NCBI GenBank assembly: GCA_013368375.1
Contig: JAACJP010000007.1
Span: forward strand, 558,001 to 622,000
Direction: 5' to 3'
Length of the DNA stretch: 64,000 nucleotides
Origin: Tricholomella constricta
Taxonomy: Eukaryota > Basidiomycota > Agaricomycetes > Agaricales > Lyophyllaceae
Position 1 is the stretch's first letter, and the number at the start of each line of letters is the position of its first letter. Made by a program: the position numbers and the translations under genes. The notes under the pieces are model-generated. The model made no database searches and was not told the DNA's origin. It saw nothing but the letters and a program-made list of their open reading frames with translations. Shown in pieces: positions 44,197-56,231 of this stretch.

Positions 44197-44829
44197 CATA
44201 GACAATTTCTATCTGTGTTATATATTTTCAGAAATTTGTACAATGGTCATCGTACACTGTCGTCCATGTGCACGCACAGAAAAGCTTGGTGGATTACGAA
44301 CTTGGGCGACGCCGCGCCCAGTTCTCGTGATTTCATAATTCATTAACATGTCGATGCTATAAACATCATCGCTTGGACGCCTCTTGTGTTGCTTCCAGTG
44401 TCCCACTCTCCCGTGACCACGCTGGTTGAATCTCATACCGACGCGCAAAAATCATAAAATGACACACGCCCCGATTCAAGCAGCGGCTGAGCTTGATTGC
44501 CGCACCCAACAGCCAAGGTTACTAACTTCAACGATCATCCATCATCCATCTGCATCAATCGTCGCCGAAACACCAAGTGTCCTGCTGCAATGATTTCCAC
44601 TACTTGTTATCCGATCATGTGCTTGCGCTTCGGGCTTGGACCCTGCAGTTCTATCAGTACTTGTAAATTTGTAATGACAATTCTTGACTGCGTCCATTTC
44701 GTTCCCCCGACCATCGACTTTCGTTTCTTCCACTTCGTTTCTTTGCATCAGCTCTCGTTTTGAAGGACTGTATCATAGAGCACGGTCAACGTTGAGCAGT
44801 TGCACTGTTCGACTGGTACCAATTTCAGT

Positions 44830-46300
44830 ATGGCGAAGGATGGCGTGCAGGACTTGATGAGCCTTATTTCCAGTGAGTGCACCCCTCCTTTGACGTTTTC
44901 CGTCGATCATTGAGAAGGCAGGTCAAGGCAAGAACATTGAACACAGCAGCCCGGAACTTGTCAAACTCTTCATTTCTTTTCATTTATTCGGTCTTTTTGG
45001 CACCGTCATCCTGCTTGTCACCGTCTGTTGCTCGCGCTCTATCTCGAGACACTCCACCTGGTTCAGCTTTGCTATATCTTGGGTTATATCTGCGGTTTCA
45101 TACAGCCTTCTATTTTTTGGGGGCAGCCTGAACGGGCCACAGCCGCCCTATACCCTCTGCCTCATTCAGGGAATCATGATTTATGCCGCGCCGCTTCTGT
45201 AGGTTTCACGGCTACCTGAGTCAAGCGATTCTTATGACATCCTTTCCAGTACGGCAGGAACGACACTTGCGCTGACTGTACAAGTATGCTTCGACTGGAT
45301 GATACCTAGATGCGCCTGATTTTGTCAATGTACAACACAGATCTGGTTCTTAGTGCGTCCCGTCGTGACGTCGGCCTCCTCCAAGACAGGCAGGATCCCT
45401 CCTGTGCTGTTGACAGTTGTACGTGCCTACTCCGCGCAAAGCCGCGTATATCCGACGAGTTTCACAGCTTTTGATCTTCCCATACATCCTATACGTTGCA
45501 TTTCTGGTGGGCACTCTTGTGGTAGGCATTTAATTTGATGATTTGGCACCATACTCACATCACAGTTAGGTTGGATGGCGAGACCCGAGGACCGTAAGGA
45601 GAGTAGGAAGTGGTATGTACTGCAGTTTCGCCAACAAAATACCGTGAGCCGCCACCGTCTTTCTCTTGTGATTACCTGAATAACCGATGCAGAGGGCGAC
45701 TTACAACGGGCCTGGTTCTTCTGATTATGGTCCCGTGTGTTGTGCTCGAAAGTAGGCTTTTATCACATCCAGCCGACATGTGATGTTCACCGATCATCGA
45801 ACAGTCCTTATTTGCAAAGCACTTCGCTTACAATGGGCGTTTTTTAAACGGCAGCCGGATGCCCTATCCATGGCACTTCGTGTCGTCGCCTTCACCTTTG
45901 TTGGTATCCTTTCCATTGCGTAAGTGACGGCACCTTCCTCAACCACATATGATGGATGCATGATTGATCTTGTTGCAGTCTCAGCGTGGTTTTCTTTTTT
46001 ATGATCCGTCACGGGTCCGAGCTGAACATCGTGATATCAATCTGTAAGCCTTGGCGGTTTTTATAGAGTGATCCTATATTCTGACAGCGTGTTAGTGCCT
46101 GTATCCGCGGTTCTGATATTCGGAACACAGCCTGTATGTCTGGGACTCTGCGCTCAATCTTCCTTCTTTTCTAATCATTTGTACAGGACCTGCTGCGCGT
46201 ATGGATGTTCTGGAAAGAGCGGCCTCCGCCTGTGCCCGAAAAGGACGTTCAGGTTATGAAATTCGACAAGATGCCTGCTATAATCGACATCCACGCCTGA
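44830..46300 (+). CDS. Seven-helix membrane protein, copy 2
   Basis: Paralogue of the preceding gene, about 630 bp downstream in the same direction. ATG 44830, exon 1 44830-44872, then many exons separated by short introns. Readable pieces in order: LFGLFGTVILLVTVCC, STWFSFAISWVISAVSY, LCLIQGIMIYAAPLL, TAGTTLALTVQ, IWFLVRPVVTSASS, LLIFPYILYVAFLVG, RLTTGLVLLIMVPCVVLE, KRQPDALSMALRVVAFTF, VLVPVSAVLIFGTQ, and the ending DLLRVWMFWKERPPPVPEK up to TGA 46300. These match copy 1 block for block. Function unknown. I have not fixed every exon border. Confidence 0.7.
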
Positions 46301-46407
46301 GGGAAGGGGCAGATAGCGAGCGTCATTGCTTGCTTAATGATAGCAAGAACCCAAGTCGCGATATCAACATTGAAACACCTCGTGATTAGGGTGAAACTAC
46401 GGTATGA

Positions 46408-47480
46408 CTAGGAAGAGGCAGAGCGGCGGTGCAGATACGACATAGACCAGATGCGCAGGCCGCGTACTCGTCTGATAATGAATTTCAGATTTCGTAAAGT
46501 GATGGACACCTTCCAGTAAGCGATCCAGAAGACGACCAACGAGCTGAAGGCAGATACTCCAAGCAGGATGAGTGGCAAAGTGATGTCGTGAAAGACAAAG
46601 AATGTCAACTGCGTGACAGCCGCCAAGAACACGATCGTCGCAAAGAATTGGAGTTGCTCGCAGAGTTCCAGGTAATGATGGAAGTACTTCAGATCGTATC
46701 CAGGTGCGTCATCCACCGGAAGTTGCGAGGTGAGGGCGGAACCTCGTCCTGCAACGATGATGTTGCCGAAATGAATATTCATGGCGAAGTAGGATAGAAA
46801 CATCCCGATATCGAACGCGACGGCGTGATTGTCGTTGACGATGCTCTTGACGAGCGAGAGGTAAGAAATGATGAGCGATGCTGTGAATGTTGACTGCATC
46901 GATGTCAGTTAGACTACAGCAATGCATTCAGGAGACTTACAATTACGACAATCATGTTGAATTGCGAGCCCAAAGCTTCGAACTTCTTGGCGCTTTCAGG
47001 TTCTGGCGCAGTTACTGCTGAGTGATGGAATGCAGTTAACCTACAAAGAACATGCGGTGTTGAGAATCGTGAACGTACGTTTAGAAGGGCTCTTGCCGTC
47101 TGGTTGAGGAAGGGTATCACGGAGCATTCCAATGCTCCGAATTTGAGAATTGAGGAAGTCCTTGAGGTTCGACACATGGACATCAATTGAAGCGGAGGCC
47201 AGAGGTGGTTCGGGTGGTATTGACTTCACGGACGAGAGTAAATCGAAATGTCCAGAATCTACTCAAACGGCAATTGATTGGCAACTACACACCACAAGTA
47301 ACCCAAGACGGACCTCGATTCGTGGCAGTGGAAACCGGCCGTTGTGTTGCGATTGGACGAGAGTTTGCGGGAAGGAATGACTCTTGTAATGCAAGAAGCC
47401 GTTGCGTGTGTGCGGAGAGAAATGTATGAAGTTCGGTCTGCAGTGCTTCCAGCGACGCTGCCAGCTAAACGTCAAATGTA
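46408..47480 (-). CDS. Membrane protein, unknown function
   Basis: Last exon 46893-46408 encodes three or four hydrophobic helices (STFTASLIISYLSLV, FFATIVFLAAVTQLTFFVF, LPLILLGVSAFSSLVVFWI) and ends in a basic tail. An exon at 47040-46941 (LTAFHHSAVTAPEPESAKKF) precedes it in phase, and upstream of that a soluble helical part (HVSNLKDFLNSQIRSIGML) is read near 47200-47080. A further coiled-coil-like piece (LEALQTELHTFLSAHTQRLL) near 47470-47400 may be the N-terminal exon. The start codon and the first introns are not settled, so the upper bound is approximate. I do not recognise the family. Confidence 0.5.
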
Positions 47481-47499
47481 AGGAAAGGTTGGTGACAAA

Positions 47500-47890
47500 T
47501 GTACACCCACCTGTCGCATCGACTGTTGTTGTGCTCGACGTTCCGTGCTCAACATCCAACAAAAGCAAACAGTTCGTACCGTCCATTGACATATGTGTCC
47601 CACCAAGCAGTATGCATGCATGTATGCTTTATATCCTGCCTGCCTCACCGTGCAGCGCGTGCCCCCGAAGCGCCCTCCAAAGCGCCCGCAAGACATTCAA
47701 CCATCAACACATGGAATGCACGCGTGAGGACGATGGCCTCAATAATGTCACAGATACACCAGACGCACACTCCGCAGCATCTAAACGCCAAAAAGCAGCA
47801 GTCAGCGCCAGCCGTGAAAAGGCTTAAATGAAGTGAAGAAACGCACAGCAAAAATACCAGGACACACAGCCAACTGCGAAAACGCGCATT
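47500..47890. other. Spacer between two minus-strand genes
   Basis: No convincing frame. Presumably holds the 3' flank of the Cys-repeat gene and the promoter of the membrane protein. Confidence 0.3.
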
Positions 47891-50800
47891 TCATGCCGTG
47901 CCAACAGTCTCAATCGCACTAGTGCCCACGATCCCACTAGCGCTCGCCACGATCTGCATCGCCATCTCCTCTTCCTCCTCCTCCTCCTCCTCCACCTCCT
48001 CGTCTTCTTCTTGATGCAGCTTTTCCACCACCCCAGCCTTCACAGCACCAGCACTCAACTCCGGCCTCGACCCCGACGCAGCCGAGCCCTCTCGGGCCAT
48101 CAGCACCGACTTGCGCGGCTCAAGCTTAAACCTCTGGCGCGCCTTCGCCTGATGCCTCTTCATCCTCGCCCTGCACCGCTCACACAGCGTCCCACTTGCC
48201 CCTGCAGCTATCGTCCGGCGACACGTCTTCTTCGCACACGCGCGTGCCTGTCCCTCGCCCTGCGCGTTCGCACATCGTGTGTCAGTCGGCAACATCCACC
48301 TTCAGAAGAAAAGGGGAGCGGACATACCGATTGGGCTGCTGGCTGAGCAGAGGTAGCAGCACCGGCAAGCGGAGCCCCCGAATCGAGTTCGACAGATATA
48401 GGCTTCACGGAGACAGCAGCGGCAGCAGGGCAATCCCCGGGCGGCTCCGGGGCTGACACGGGAGCATCAATGTTGACATTGGCGATGGCGTTGGCAGGAT
48501 ACAGCAAATGAGGCTCCATCACAACCGGCGGCAGCGGCAGCGGAGGAGGATGCTCGACAACCTCCTTCTCCTCTCTCTTCCTCTTCTTCATTTCCATCCT
48601 CTACAAAACGACACATGAGATCAGCGCTGGTTCATGATTCTGGAAGAACAAAAGAAAAGCCCACCTCGGCACCCTCTGCTTCCGCCTGCACATCTGCAGA
48701 CGGCAGCCGCGCCTGGTGATACGAGGATGTCTCGACCCTCGGGTGGGCGTGGGTCTGGTGGTACGCCTGCGTGTAGGCATGTGCATGGGCCTGTGGGTGT
48801 GCACTTGTCCCAGCATACGGATACTGATACGGCGCGTACGGCTGGTGTCCATGCCCATGTGGGGTATACAGGTACTGTCCAGGCTGGATCGGGGGCGGGA
48901 GGTATGCGTACCCTGGCGGCGGTGTGGAGTAGGGGTGGTAGGGGTACGGGAGGTACGGTGCAGCAGCCAGACGTGAGGCCGAAGATGAGGGGGCGGAGGA
49001 AGCTGGGGGCATGCTATATGTGTAGGGCGGAATGTAGTAGGGGTAGGGATACTGGCCATACTGGCCTGCCGGTCCATAGGTATAAGCTTGGCCGTGGACT
49101 GTAGGCGCGGGGGGTGGTGGTTGGGGCTTGGCACGCGATGCACGGGGTTTGCGTTGGCGCGGGATGACGGCAGCAGGTGCAGGTGAAGGTGAAGGCGCGG
49201 GAAGAGTTGGGACTGGGCCAGCAGGTGGGGCAGCCCGAGACGGAGCAAGAGACACGGCGGCCACAAGGGCGGCGGTGCCCTCCTGGACAGCAAGGATTTC
49301 TTTCCCGGCTTGTGGTGCTGTCGCTGCTACGCCCCCGGTTCCTGGGCGCTGGGAGAGACTCTTTGATCTTTTGGCAGGGGGCTCATTTAATACAGATGCA
49401 CGAATCCCGGGTGCGACGTATGTGGTAACAGGTGTGGGGATGGCTGTTTGCGTAGTGCCGGACACAGGAGTCGGCACAGGTGGTGGCACAGGTGATGGCG
49501 TTGTCTTATATATATGATATAACGATGGGCCCACCATTCCGCTGCTCGTTCGCTATATCGGAACGCAAAAACAAAAACAAAAACGTCAGCATCAGAGCCA
49601 TTCCAAAAACGAAGAGAGAAAAGAGAAAAGGCAGCATGGGACGAAGGTGCACACCAACAACCTCCAAAAGAGAATCGAAACCAGAAACGAGGAATGCAGA
49701 CAACTCACCTGGTCCCTCTGCACCAGCTCCCTGAACGCCCTCGCCGCGTCCCCGCCTACGCCTCCCACACGTGGCGTCGATGTCAGCACGACCTCTTTAG
49801 GCTTATACTCGCGGATCGTAAGCTGTGGGACCTTCACCTTTGGCGTCGGAAGCGGACGATGTTCTACTTCTCTGAGGATAGGCGCAGGGGTGGCGCGGAA
49901 GACGCTCTGGAAGGTGTGTGGGTAGGAGGCGAGGGGGTACGATGCCGCTGCTGGTTCTGTTGATGTTGTCGTCGAAGTTGCCGTCGTTAAAGGTGAAAAT
50001 GTGGTCGTGGGCGCAGGCTCGCTCGTGCCCATGCCTTTCGTGGCGGTGTCGAGAGTCGCAGGCGGGGTCGTCTCACTGGTGCTGCTCTCTTGGCCCGACA
50101 CAACGGAAAGTGAAGTTGGAGCCACGCCTGCTCCTGCCCCTTCCTCGCCATTTCCTTTCCCATTCCTTTCCCCATTCTCAGACACACCGATAATTCCAAT
50201 CTCCGTCCCCATCTCGGCCCCGATCCCCACATCCACACCACCAGGCACCGACCCTCCCCGTTCCCCATTTATACCACCCACACCATCCGCAGCTCCCATC
50301 TCCCGCTGAAACACCCGTTCCCGTGCCCGGCATATATCACAGTGGCGCCAACGCACGCGCGGCATAAGCAAATTCTGGCACGCCGGCGTCGCACAGCTCG
50401 AGACCGCACGTTTGCGTTGAGGCTACGGTGAGGTTGAATTGAGAGCGAGTAAGCGAGTGAGTGATCATTGTGAAACAGGGGGGGGGGAAACGCACCTTGT
50501 CCTCTTTACCTGCACCATTGTCGAAGGACCTCTGGCCTTCCTGTTCCGTCTTCGACCCATCTCCGTCTTCGTCTTCTTCCATCCTCTCCCCACTCCCACT
50601 CCCACTCGCACCTCCATTCTGCTCTTGTTTTTCCGTTGACACCTTCTCGTCGCCCCCGTCTGCACCTGCATCTGCACCCCCGGCCCCATCAAGCCCCTTC
50701 TCCCTCACGCGCTTCAGCTGCGAGTGGTACCGGTTCTGCAGTCGGTGTTGTTCGCAGCGCTTGTAGCGGTAGAGCCCAGGGAGGATTTTGTGGCAGTGTG

Positions 50801-52154
50801 AGACGGTGCACATACGGGCGGACGGCGGCAGGGGTGCGTGGGCGGCTGGGTCATTTGGAAGTCAGAAGACAAACAAAGGACACGGGGGCGACGACAGGTG
50901 ATGGTTGGGATAGAAGGCAGGTAAATATATGCGGGGAGAGTAGGAAAGGAAGGGATGAAAGGGATATGATGATGAATGAAAGGCGCACTCACCTTTTTCG
51001 AGTGTAAGCCCGTGCGCGGGCGCGGGCGCAGCTTCTATGTCCGTATCGGTATTTTGCACAGTGCTACTGCTGCTTCCTGCGGTAGCGTTGGGTCTAAGCG
51101 TCGCCTGCATCATCGGCACCGCATTGACATTGTCCACCGCGCTTCCACTGGTATTCGTATCGATTTTATTCGTCGTATCATTGTCTATATGCGCGTCATA
51201 TTATCAGTTTTGCGCATATAAAAGCATATATGCACAATGACACACCTGCGAGCGTATCCGATGAGGCAAAAGGCAGAGCTACCTCCTCGTCAATGATAGA
51301 AAGCTCCCAATGGCGCAGTTCATCCGGGGACTCGGACAAGGGCTAGAATTGATCGAGACAATTTAGTAAACAGTGCTTCAAATCACAGGAACGGTACGAA
51401 CTCGCTCGCCCGCCACACGCCTGCGCTCGTCCTCCTTGGTGCGTAGCCCAGCAAGCTCGCGGTCAAATGCCTCGCGCTCGGCCTTCCACTTTGCGCGCTT
51501 GGTGGTGCCGTAGATGCGATAACGCGTGCGGCAGAGGGGACACATCTTGAAAGTATACGAGGCTGCGTGGAATGGGGGTTGACCACGAGATTAGCGAGGA
51601 AGGCAAGTAAACGTACATTCAATAAGGGCTTTGCAGCCTTTAACGGAACAGGGCCGCGTGCCGGGGTTGAGATCGGGGTCGGGACGGTGGGGTTCCGCGT
51701 CGCCGATGAGGGCACGAGCGACCTCGTGTCCTTTGACACCCTGACACTGAGTATCGCTGGGGGTCGGCAGGGTCAACGCGCCTGCGAGTTCGGAGCTGGA
51801 GCAGAGTGCGTAGGGTGGGAAGGCGAGGTGCATTGAGACAGCAACAGCACCAGACGCTGCAGTCTCGGCAAAGAGGCGAGGGTCGATGGCGGTGTCGTCC
51901 CAGGCGGGAGCGGCCGGCGGCGTCGTAGCTGGAGGAGGCCAGTTCTGAGCCGAGGGTACGGGTTTGAGCTGGTCATCGATGCGGCGCATGCCAACGACAG
52001 CGGCCTTTTCGAGCTTGCGGCGGGCACGTTTGGTGCTGGCATAAACGCGGTGGCGGCCGCGGCACGCCTCGCACATCTTGTTGGTCGATTCTGGCAGCAG
52101 CGGCTGGCTGCATCCGCGCACCGAGCATGTTCGCGGGGAAACATCTGCATCCAT
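47891..52154 (-). CDS. Large protein with five C-x4-C-x12-C-x2-[C/H] repeats
   Basis: Multi-exon gene; first ATG in frame at 52154, first exon to 51617, second from 51562 (54-bp intron), stop at 47891. Five short Cys modules, each followed by a basic, Arg-rich helix: CSVRGC...CEACRGR (about 52133), CSVKGC...CPLCRTR (about 51650, split by the first intron), CTVSHC...CEQHRLQ (about 50810), CATPAC...CDICRAR (about 50390) and CAKKTC...CERCRAR (about 48230). The 12-residue gap is the same in all five, even across the intron. Between modules are long Pro/Ser/Ala stretches, a Tyr/Pro-rich region (near 48900) and a Glu run near the C-terminus, all likely disordered. Probably zinc-binding and nuclear (several KR clusters), possibly nucleic-acid binding; function unknown. 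Interior exon borders are approximate, and a split into two genes is not excluded. Confidence 0.6.
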
Positions 52155-52285
52155 TCTTTGACCAGAGTCTGGTCGCGGCGCGGGACTGGCCGGGGCTGGC
52201 AACGGAGTCTTATTAATCTGAGCTCCGAATGAGGTCCTGTAACGAGCCGAATTCCACTTGTGAGATCCCGAGGAGCCACGGAGTC

Positions 52286-53086
52286 CTAATCGGAGCTCCG
52301 ATTCAGTCTCTGCAAGCACTCTATAACGAGCCTAATCCCCTCCGTCACGCTCTCCACATCCTCCTCCACGACCCGCGCCAGGACTCCCGTCATCTTGTCC
52401 GGATGCCACCTCAAGAATGAGCTCCGCACACGCTCTCTCCTCGTCACCACACACCCCCGTACCCCTAACCCCTCCAACAAAAACTCTTCCACTCTCTCCA
52501 CCGTCAGGTCCCCGAGTTCCCCTCCAGGCCAAGGTATATCCCCAATTCCGATCTCCTTCGCACCAGATCCAAGCAGCTTCCGCCACCCAGCCTCGTACCT
52601 CTCCCATCGCCGTATCACCTCCGCCTCCCATTCACGTAGCCGCAGCTCCGCCCGTACCGCCTCCGTCCTTGCAACATCCCGCCGACCTTGCGCGTCCCGC
52701 AGCATCCCCCCGCTTGCGACCCACGCTTCTTCTCCGCGCCGCGCCTCAGCCTCCCTGGCTTGCGCATCCGCGTTGTTGAGCGGCGTGTGCTCTGGTTCCG
52801 CGGGTGGCTGCGGTTGCGGTGTAGTCGGCGCGCACGAGGGCAAGGGAGATGGAGCGGACAACGAAGACGAAGCGGACGCAGATGGAGGAGGAAAGACAAG
52901 GTAGCCCATACCGCGAGGTAAGGGCTGTCGTCTTCGTGAGGACGGACCCGGCGTTGGGCCGAGGACTTCTGCGGGACGGCGTCTCGGCGTTGCTCCTGTT
53001 GCAGCTGACGATGACTTTGAGGAGGAGGACGGGTCGAAGGAGAAGGAGAAAGGGCTCGAGGCGGAGTCTGGGGAGTAGAACCGCAT
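52286..53086 (-). CDS. NFKBIL1-like protein with J-like C-terminal motif
   Basis: Single frame of 266 residues from ATG 53086. The N-half is Ser/Pro-rich and disordered; residues about 110-180 are helical and charged (EAWVASGGML...ELRLREWEAEVIRRWERYEAGW); the C-terminal part has RRERVRSSFLRWHPDKM followed by an acidic helix. That R-x-x-LRWHPDK pattern is shared with the C-terminus of IkappaB-like proteins (NFKBIL1) and resembles a J-domain HPD turn. No ankyrin repeats are present. The role in fungi is unknown. It ends 130 bp before the start of the Cys-repeat gene. Confidence 0.65.
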   Translation of the reverse strand: MRFYSPDSASSPFSFSFDPSSSSKSSSAATGATPRRRPAEVLGPTPGPSSRRRQPLPRGMGYLVFPPPSASASSSLSAPSPLPSCAPTTPQPQPPAEPEHTPLNNADAQAREAEARRGEEAWVASGGMLRDAQGRRDVARTEAVRAELRLREWEAEVIRRWERYEAGWRKLLGSGAKEIGIGDIPWPGGELGDLTVERVEEFLLEGLGVRGCVVTRRERVRSSFLRWHPDKMTGVLARVVEEDVESVTEGIRLVIECLQRLNRSSD

Positions 53087-53543
53087 TATGGCTCGAGCAC
53101 GATGTTGGAAGCGTGTAGAGAAGGAAGGAAAAGGTAAAAACCGAAGCTTAGCTCGTCAGCCACATCGTGTCACTACGTAATGCGTGTCCGTCCTCCTGGT
53201 TCACGTGGTCTTGATCAGGGCAGGCTCTTTCGCGATATGCCGACCCCGGCGCCTCAACCGCTCCTATACACCAAGTTTGCTCGCATAAGCGGCTATCGCG
53301 CTACGTACCATTAATGTCTTCTTCCTACTATTATAATGGTAATATTGTTCGACCAGGACTGGACCCTGTCAGAGGCCCGTAAAAGTTCTTTTTTTTTATT
53401 CCTCAATCTTTTCTTCAGTCCGGGCTTTTCCTCTGTATGCTTATTCAGTGCTGCATCTGCCAGAACTCACCGTCATTTTCTGGTGCGCGTGGTGCCAGCC
53501 TGTATTCATGTATTGTAGCCGGACTTTCAGGTTGCTCTCATAA
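53087..53543. other. Intergenic, no gene seen
   Basis: Contains the NFKBIL1-like promoter region and unassigned sequence. Confidence 0.35.
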
Positions 53544-53622
53544 GTCTGGTGGCGCAGCGGTCATCACCGTTTAGAATCATCGCATACATCGTGAAGAGCC
53601 CTGTTCGACCCAGGGACCGGAC
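53544..53622 (+). repeat. tRNA-derived SINE-like head, copy 1
   Basis: Acceptor-like ends GTCTGGT and ACCGGAC pair over 7 bases with one G-U; a perfect T arm (CCCTG-TTCGACC-CAGGG) and an A box (TGGCGCAGCGG) are present. The anticodon arm is not recognisable, so this is not a working tRNA but a tRNA-derived sequence with pol III boxes. Confidence 0.5.
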
Positions 53623-54049
53623 ATAGAAGCCCGTAGAGGTCAAATTTTATTTCTGTCGGCTTTCCTCGTTGTTCTTTTTCCAAGTCGACGATCGATGGAG
53701 ATATTGCAATTTCCTTCTTCTTTGGCGCGGATATATTATAGATTATATGCAAGGTATGTGCGGGGTACACACGCACGCACTCGATCGATAATTATCAACG
53801 TGAATTCACATATTCTGGAACGTAATGCTGGCTCGAGATATCGCAAACTCATAGTCTGGTCGTGCATCGCAACGCCGCATATCATTATGTAGCTGGATAG
53901 ACGCTTGTATGCGTTCATGTGGAGATCAACCCTACCATAACCCTTTTTTACCAGGCCATTGTCACGGTATATCCCTATCCTTAAAATTAGACGTTCGAAC
54001 AGAACTGCAGTGTGCGTGCTATATTCCGGAGGTGAACTTAAATGATACA

Positions 54050-54148
54050 GTCCAGTTGTACAGCGGTCTTCGTGCCGCTGCCAGTCTTCTAAACGGATGT
54101 ACAATTCGTGATAGACTGGGGAAGCCCCGTTCGATTCAGGGACGGGAC
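54050..54148 (+). repeat. tRNA-derived SINE-like head, copy 2
   Basis: Ends GTCCAGT and ACGGGAC pair with one mismatch; T-arm-like CCCCG-TTCGATT-CAGGG with one mismatch; B box GTTCGATTC. Same orientation as copy 1, 500 bp away, diverged in the middle. Confidence 0.45.
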
Positions 54149-54360
54149 ATCGATAATTCAATCTCGTTTTTTTGGGCGCGGGAGACCCAGGCTCTGTCCA
54201 CTAGTTATCTCGTCTGGCATTGAGTACACCTAATCTATTTCAGGTTGTGAGATACACGATGATTGCCTCAAGTCTCTGAACCTTCGGAAGCCCATAGGAT
54301 GTCCGGTTCCAGATGTATGATACGTTGGGACTGGGTCTCGATAAGTGTTTGATAAATGTA

Positions 54361-55948
54361 TTACATCAACTGACATTCGCCGCCCCCTGCGATCCTCTCG
54401 CTGATTCCCTGTATTTCCAGTTTCTCGTCAAAAGCGTCTATGAGCGCGATCGCCTCCGCCATGTTCCTTGGAGCTCTCCATTCATTCTCAAACCCATGCG
54501 CCGCATATAAGAACTACAGGCCAGACCATGTCAGCAAGCGTGATGGAGTAAAAAGTCAGAGACCGTGAACACGCACCCTTGAGTAGTTTGCGAGATGGGG
54601 TGCAGAGATGTCGGCAGGCATTGCATTCGATCCCTTTTTGAAGAAATTGACGATCATGCTGTCGCGCATGATATTCCTAAACGAAGGATATCTATCAGTC
54701 GGTGATTGCAGAAGAGATGGCAGAGGTCGCTGACCCGAAATTTTCAGACCACACGTGCTTCAAGTCGAAGAGGAAGTGCTTGATCTCATGAGCCGTGTTG
54801 TCCTTGCCGGCACCCACCATCGAAACGCATATGATGCCCAAGAAATCTTCGATACGGCCAAAATCGCCATCAGCGATTGCACGCTTGAGCAAGCTGATGT
54901 AGATCAGGCTGCGGAGCAGCAGGCGTTGATTCCTGTACACCATATCGCCTTCCTCGACATCACTGTTCTCTGCAGAATATTTATGGTCGTCCTTGAATCG
55001 CTGTGGCTGCTTTGGCACGATCCGTTTGGCGTGCTTGATTACGATCTTTTTCGCCAAGTCGAGGATGTCCGCCGGGTCGGGATTCGAGGCTGCATAGTCG
55101 TCGGTAGAGTCGAAACCACAGTTGAGTCGCCAGCACTCAAGGAAGCTGCTCATCAGGATTGTATCCAGTGCACTGAGCGCTGCTTCGTGATCTTGTGGAT
55201 TTCCCTGGGCAAGGTGCCCCTTGTTGATAACGCGGAACATCTTTGCGAGACCTTCGTTCGCGTTGGGATGTGGACAATGGTTTTTGATGACTTGTTTGAC
55301 CATCTTCCTTATAATATCGGCTAGGCCTGGCCCAAACTGGAGCGAAAACAGGTTTTGAAGGGGCGTAGAGTCTGGAACAGCACAGGCAGCCATCTGGATG
55401 CGTCGAATGCTGTTGTTGGTGGCCGCGTCGTTGATACAGGGGATAGCTCTACCTTCGAAGGATCTCTCGTTCAATTTCAACTTCGTGAGGTATGCTTCCC
55501 TGATTAACGCTGCGTGGCGAGCGGGTGTATATTGTGCGCCGAGTGTGGCCGCCACCGGGGCGGTGCGAGTCCTGAAGTCTTCGGGCAGAGGTCGGCGCGG
55601 TGTGAATTGGAATAATGGTAGATCTGCATATTTTTTAAACCCATCCACATGGCTGGTCAGGGCTTGGACGGCAAGGATTGCGGCCTGGTGCAATAGAGAT
55701 GCGCGTTGTTCCGCGTTTGGCAGGAGGTCATCCACGCTAAAGTCGGCAGTGGTACCGGTGCTGGACACTTCGGCTCTGCGATCGATAATCGGGGTGAGAC
55801 GCATGTCCTCGGGTTTGGCATTGCAAAGCGTCAAAAGCGAGGCAGAGAGCTTCTTGGAGCCGTTTGATCCTGTAGCACGATCGATGTGCAGCATGTGAGG
55901 CCCTTCAGCGATGTCTCTGGCTTCAACTTCGCTGGTTTCGGTGGCCAT
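54361..55948 (-). CDS. DUF6589-like protein, solitary
   Basis: Three exons: 55948-54735, 54676-54577 and 54513-54361, introns 58 and 63 bp, 488 residues. The start is the ATG of MATETSEVEARDI; the frame stays open upstream to 56164 but reads less like protein. The C-terminal third (SLLKRAIADGDFGRIEDFLG, SMVGAGKDNTAHEIKHFLFD, NIMRDSMIVNFF) follows the layout of the DUF6589 C-terminus, as in the 2148-5232 gene (RAVAEGDTGRVWEILK, FAGSGNPYYSQYLLELY). The N-terminal DNI and GDxxT elements are not seen, so it is truncated or a divergent branch. No helicase gene is next to it. Confidence 0.65.
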
Positions 55949-56231
55949 GACTGAACACTGCCATTGTCCATATATCAGAATAGAGTGATGCTTTCCACAA
56001 AGGAAAGGGCGAACAGGAATAATGTTATAAATCGTTTGAGGCGATTCGGTGAAGGAGTGGCAGTGACTTGTACTTATCTGTTTTCGTATCTCACGGTCAC
56101 TTGCCATCTGGAACGATAAGATCAGGTAAAGTACTCTGCACGGCGTCATTTTATAAGTACCCAAAGATCTTTCGATACTACATCCAGCACCAAAGCAGTG
56201 TTACGTATACCCTACCATTCATGATCAAGGT

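Noticed and set aside
48601..49293. His/Pro/Arg-rich minus-strand frame of 230 codons
   Set aside because: Alternative frame of the Tyr/Pro-rich linker in the Cys-repeat gene; the other frame connects to the Cys modules.
53564..54161. Minus-strand open frames of 70 and 141 codons at 53564-53776 and 53736-54161
   Set aside because: They run through the tRNA-like repeats (both show a 'CPVP..SN' stretch from the T-arm) and do not resemble proteins.
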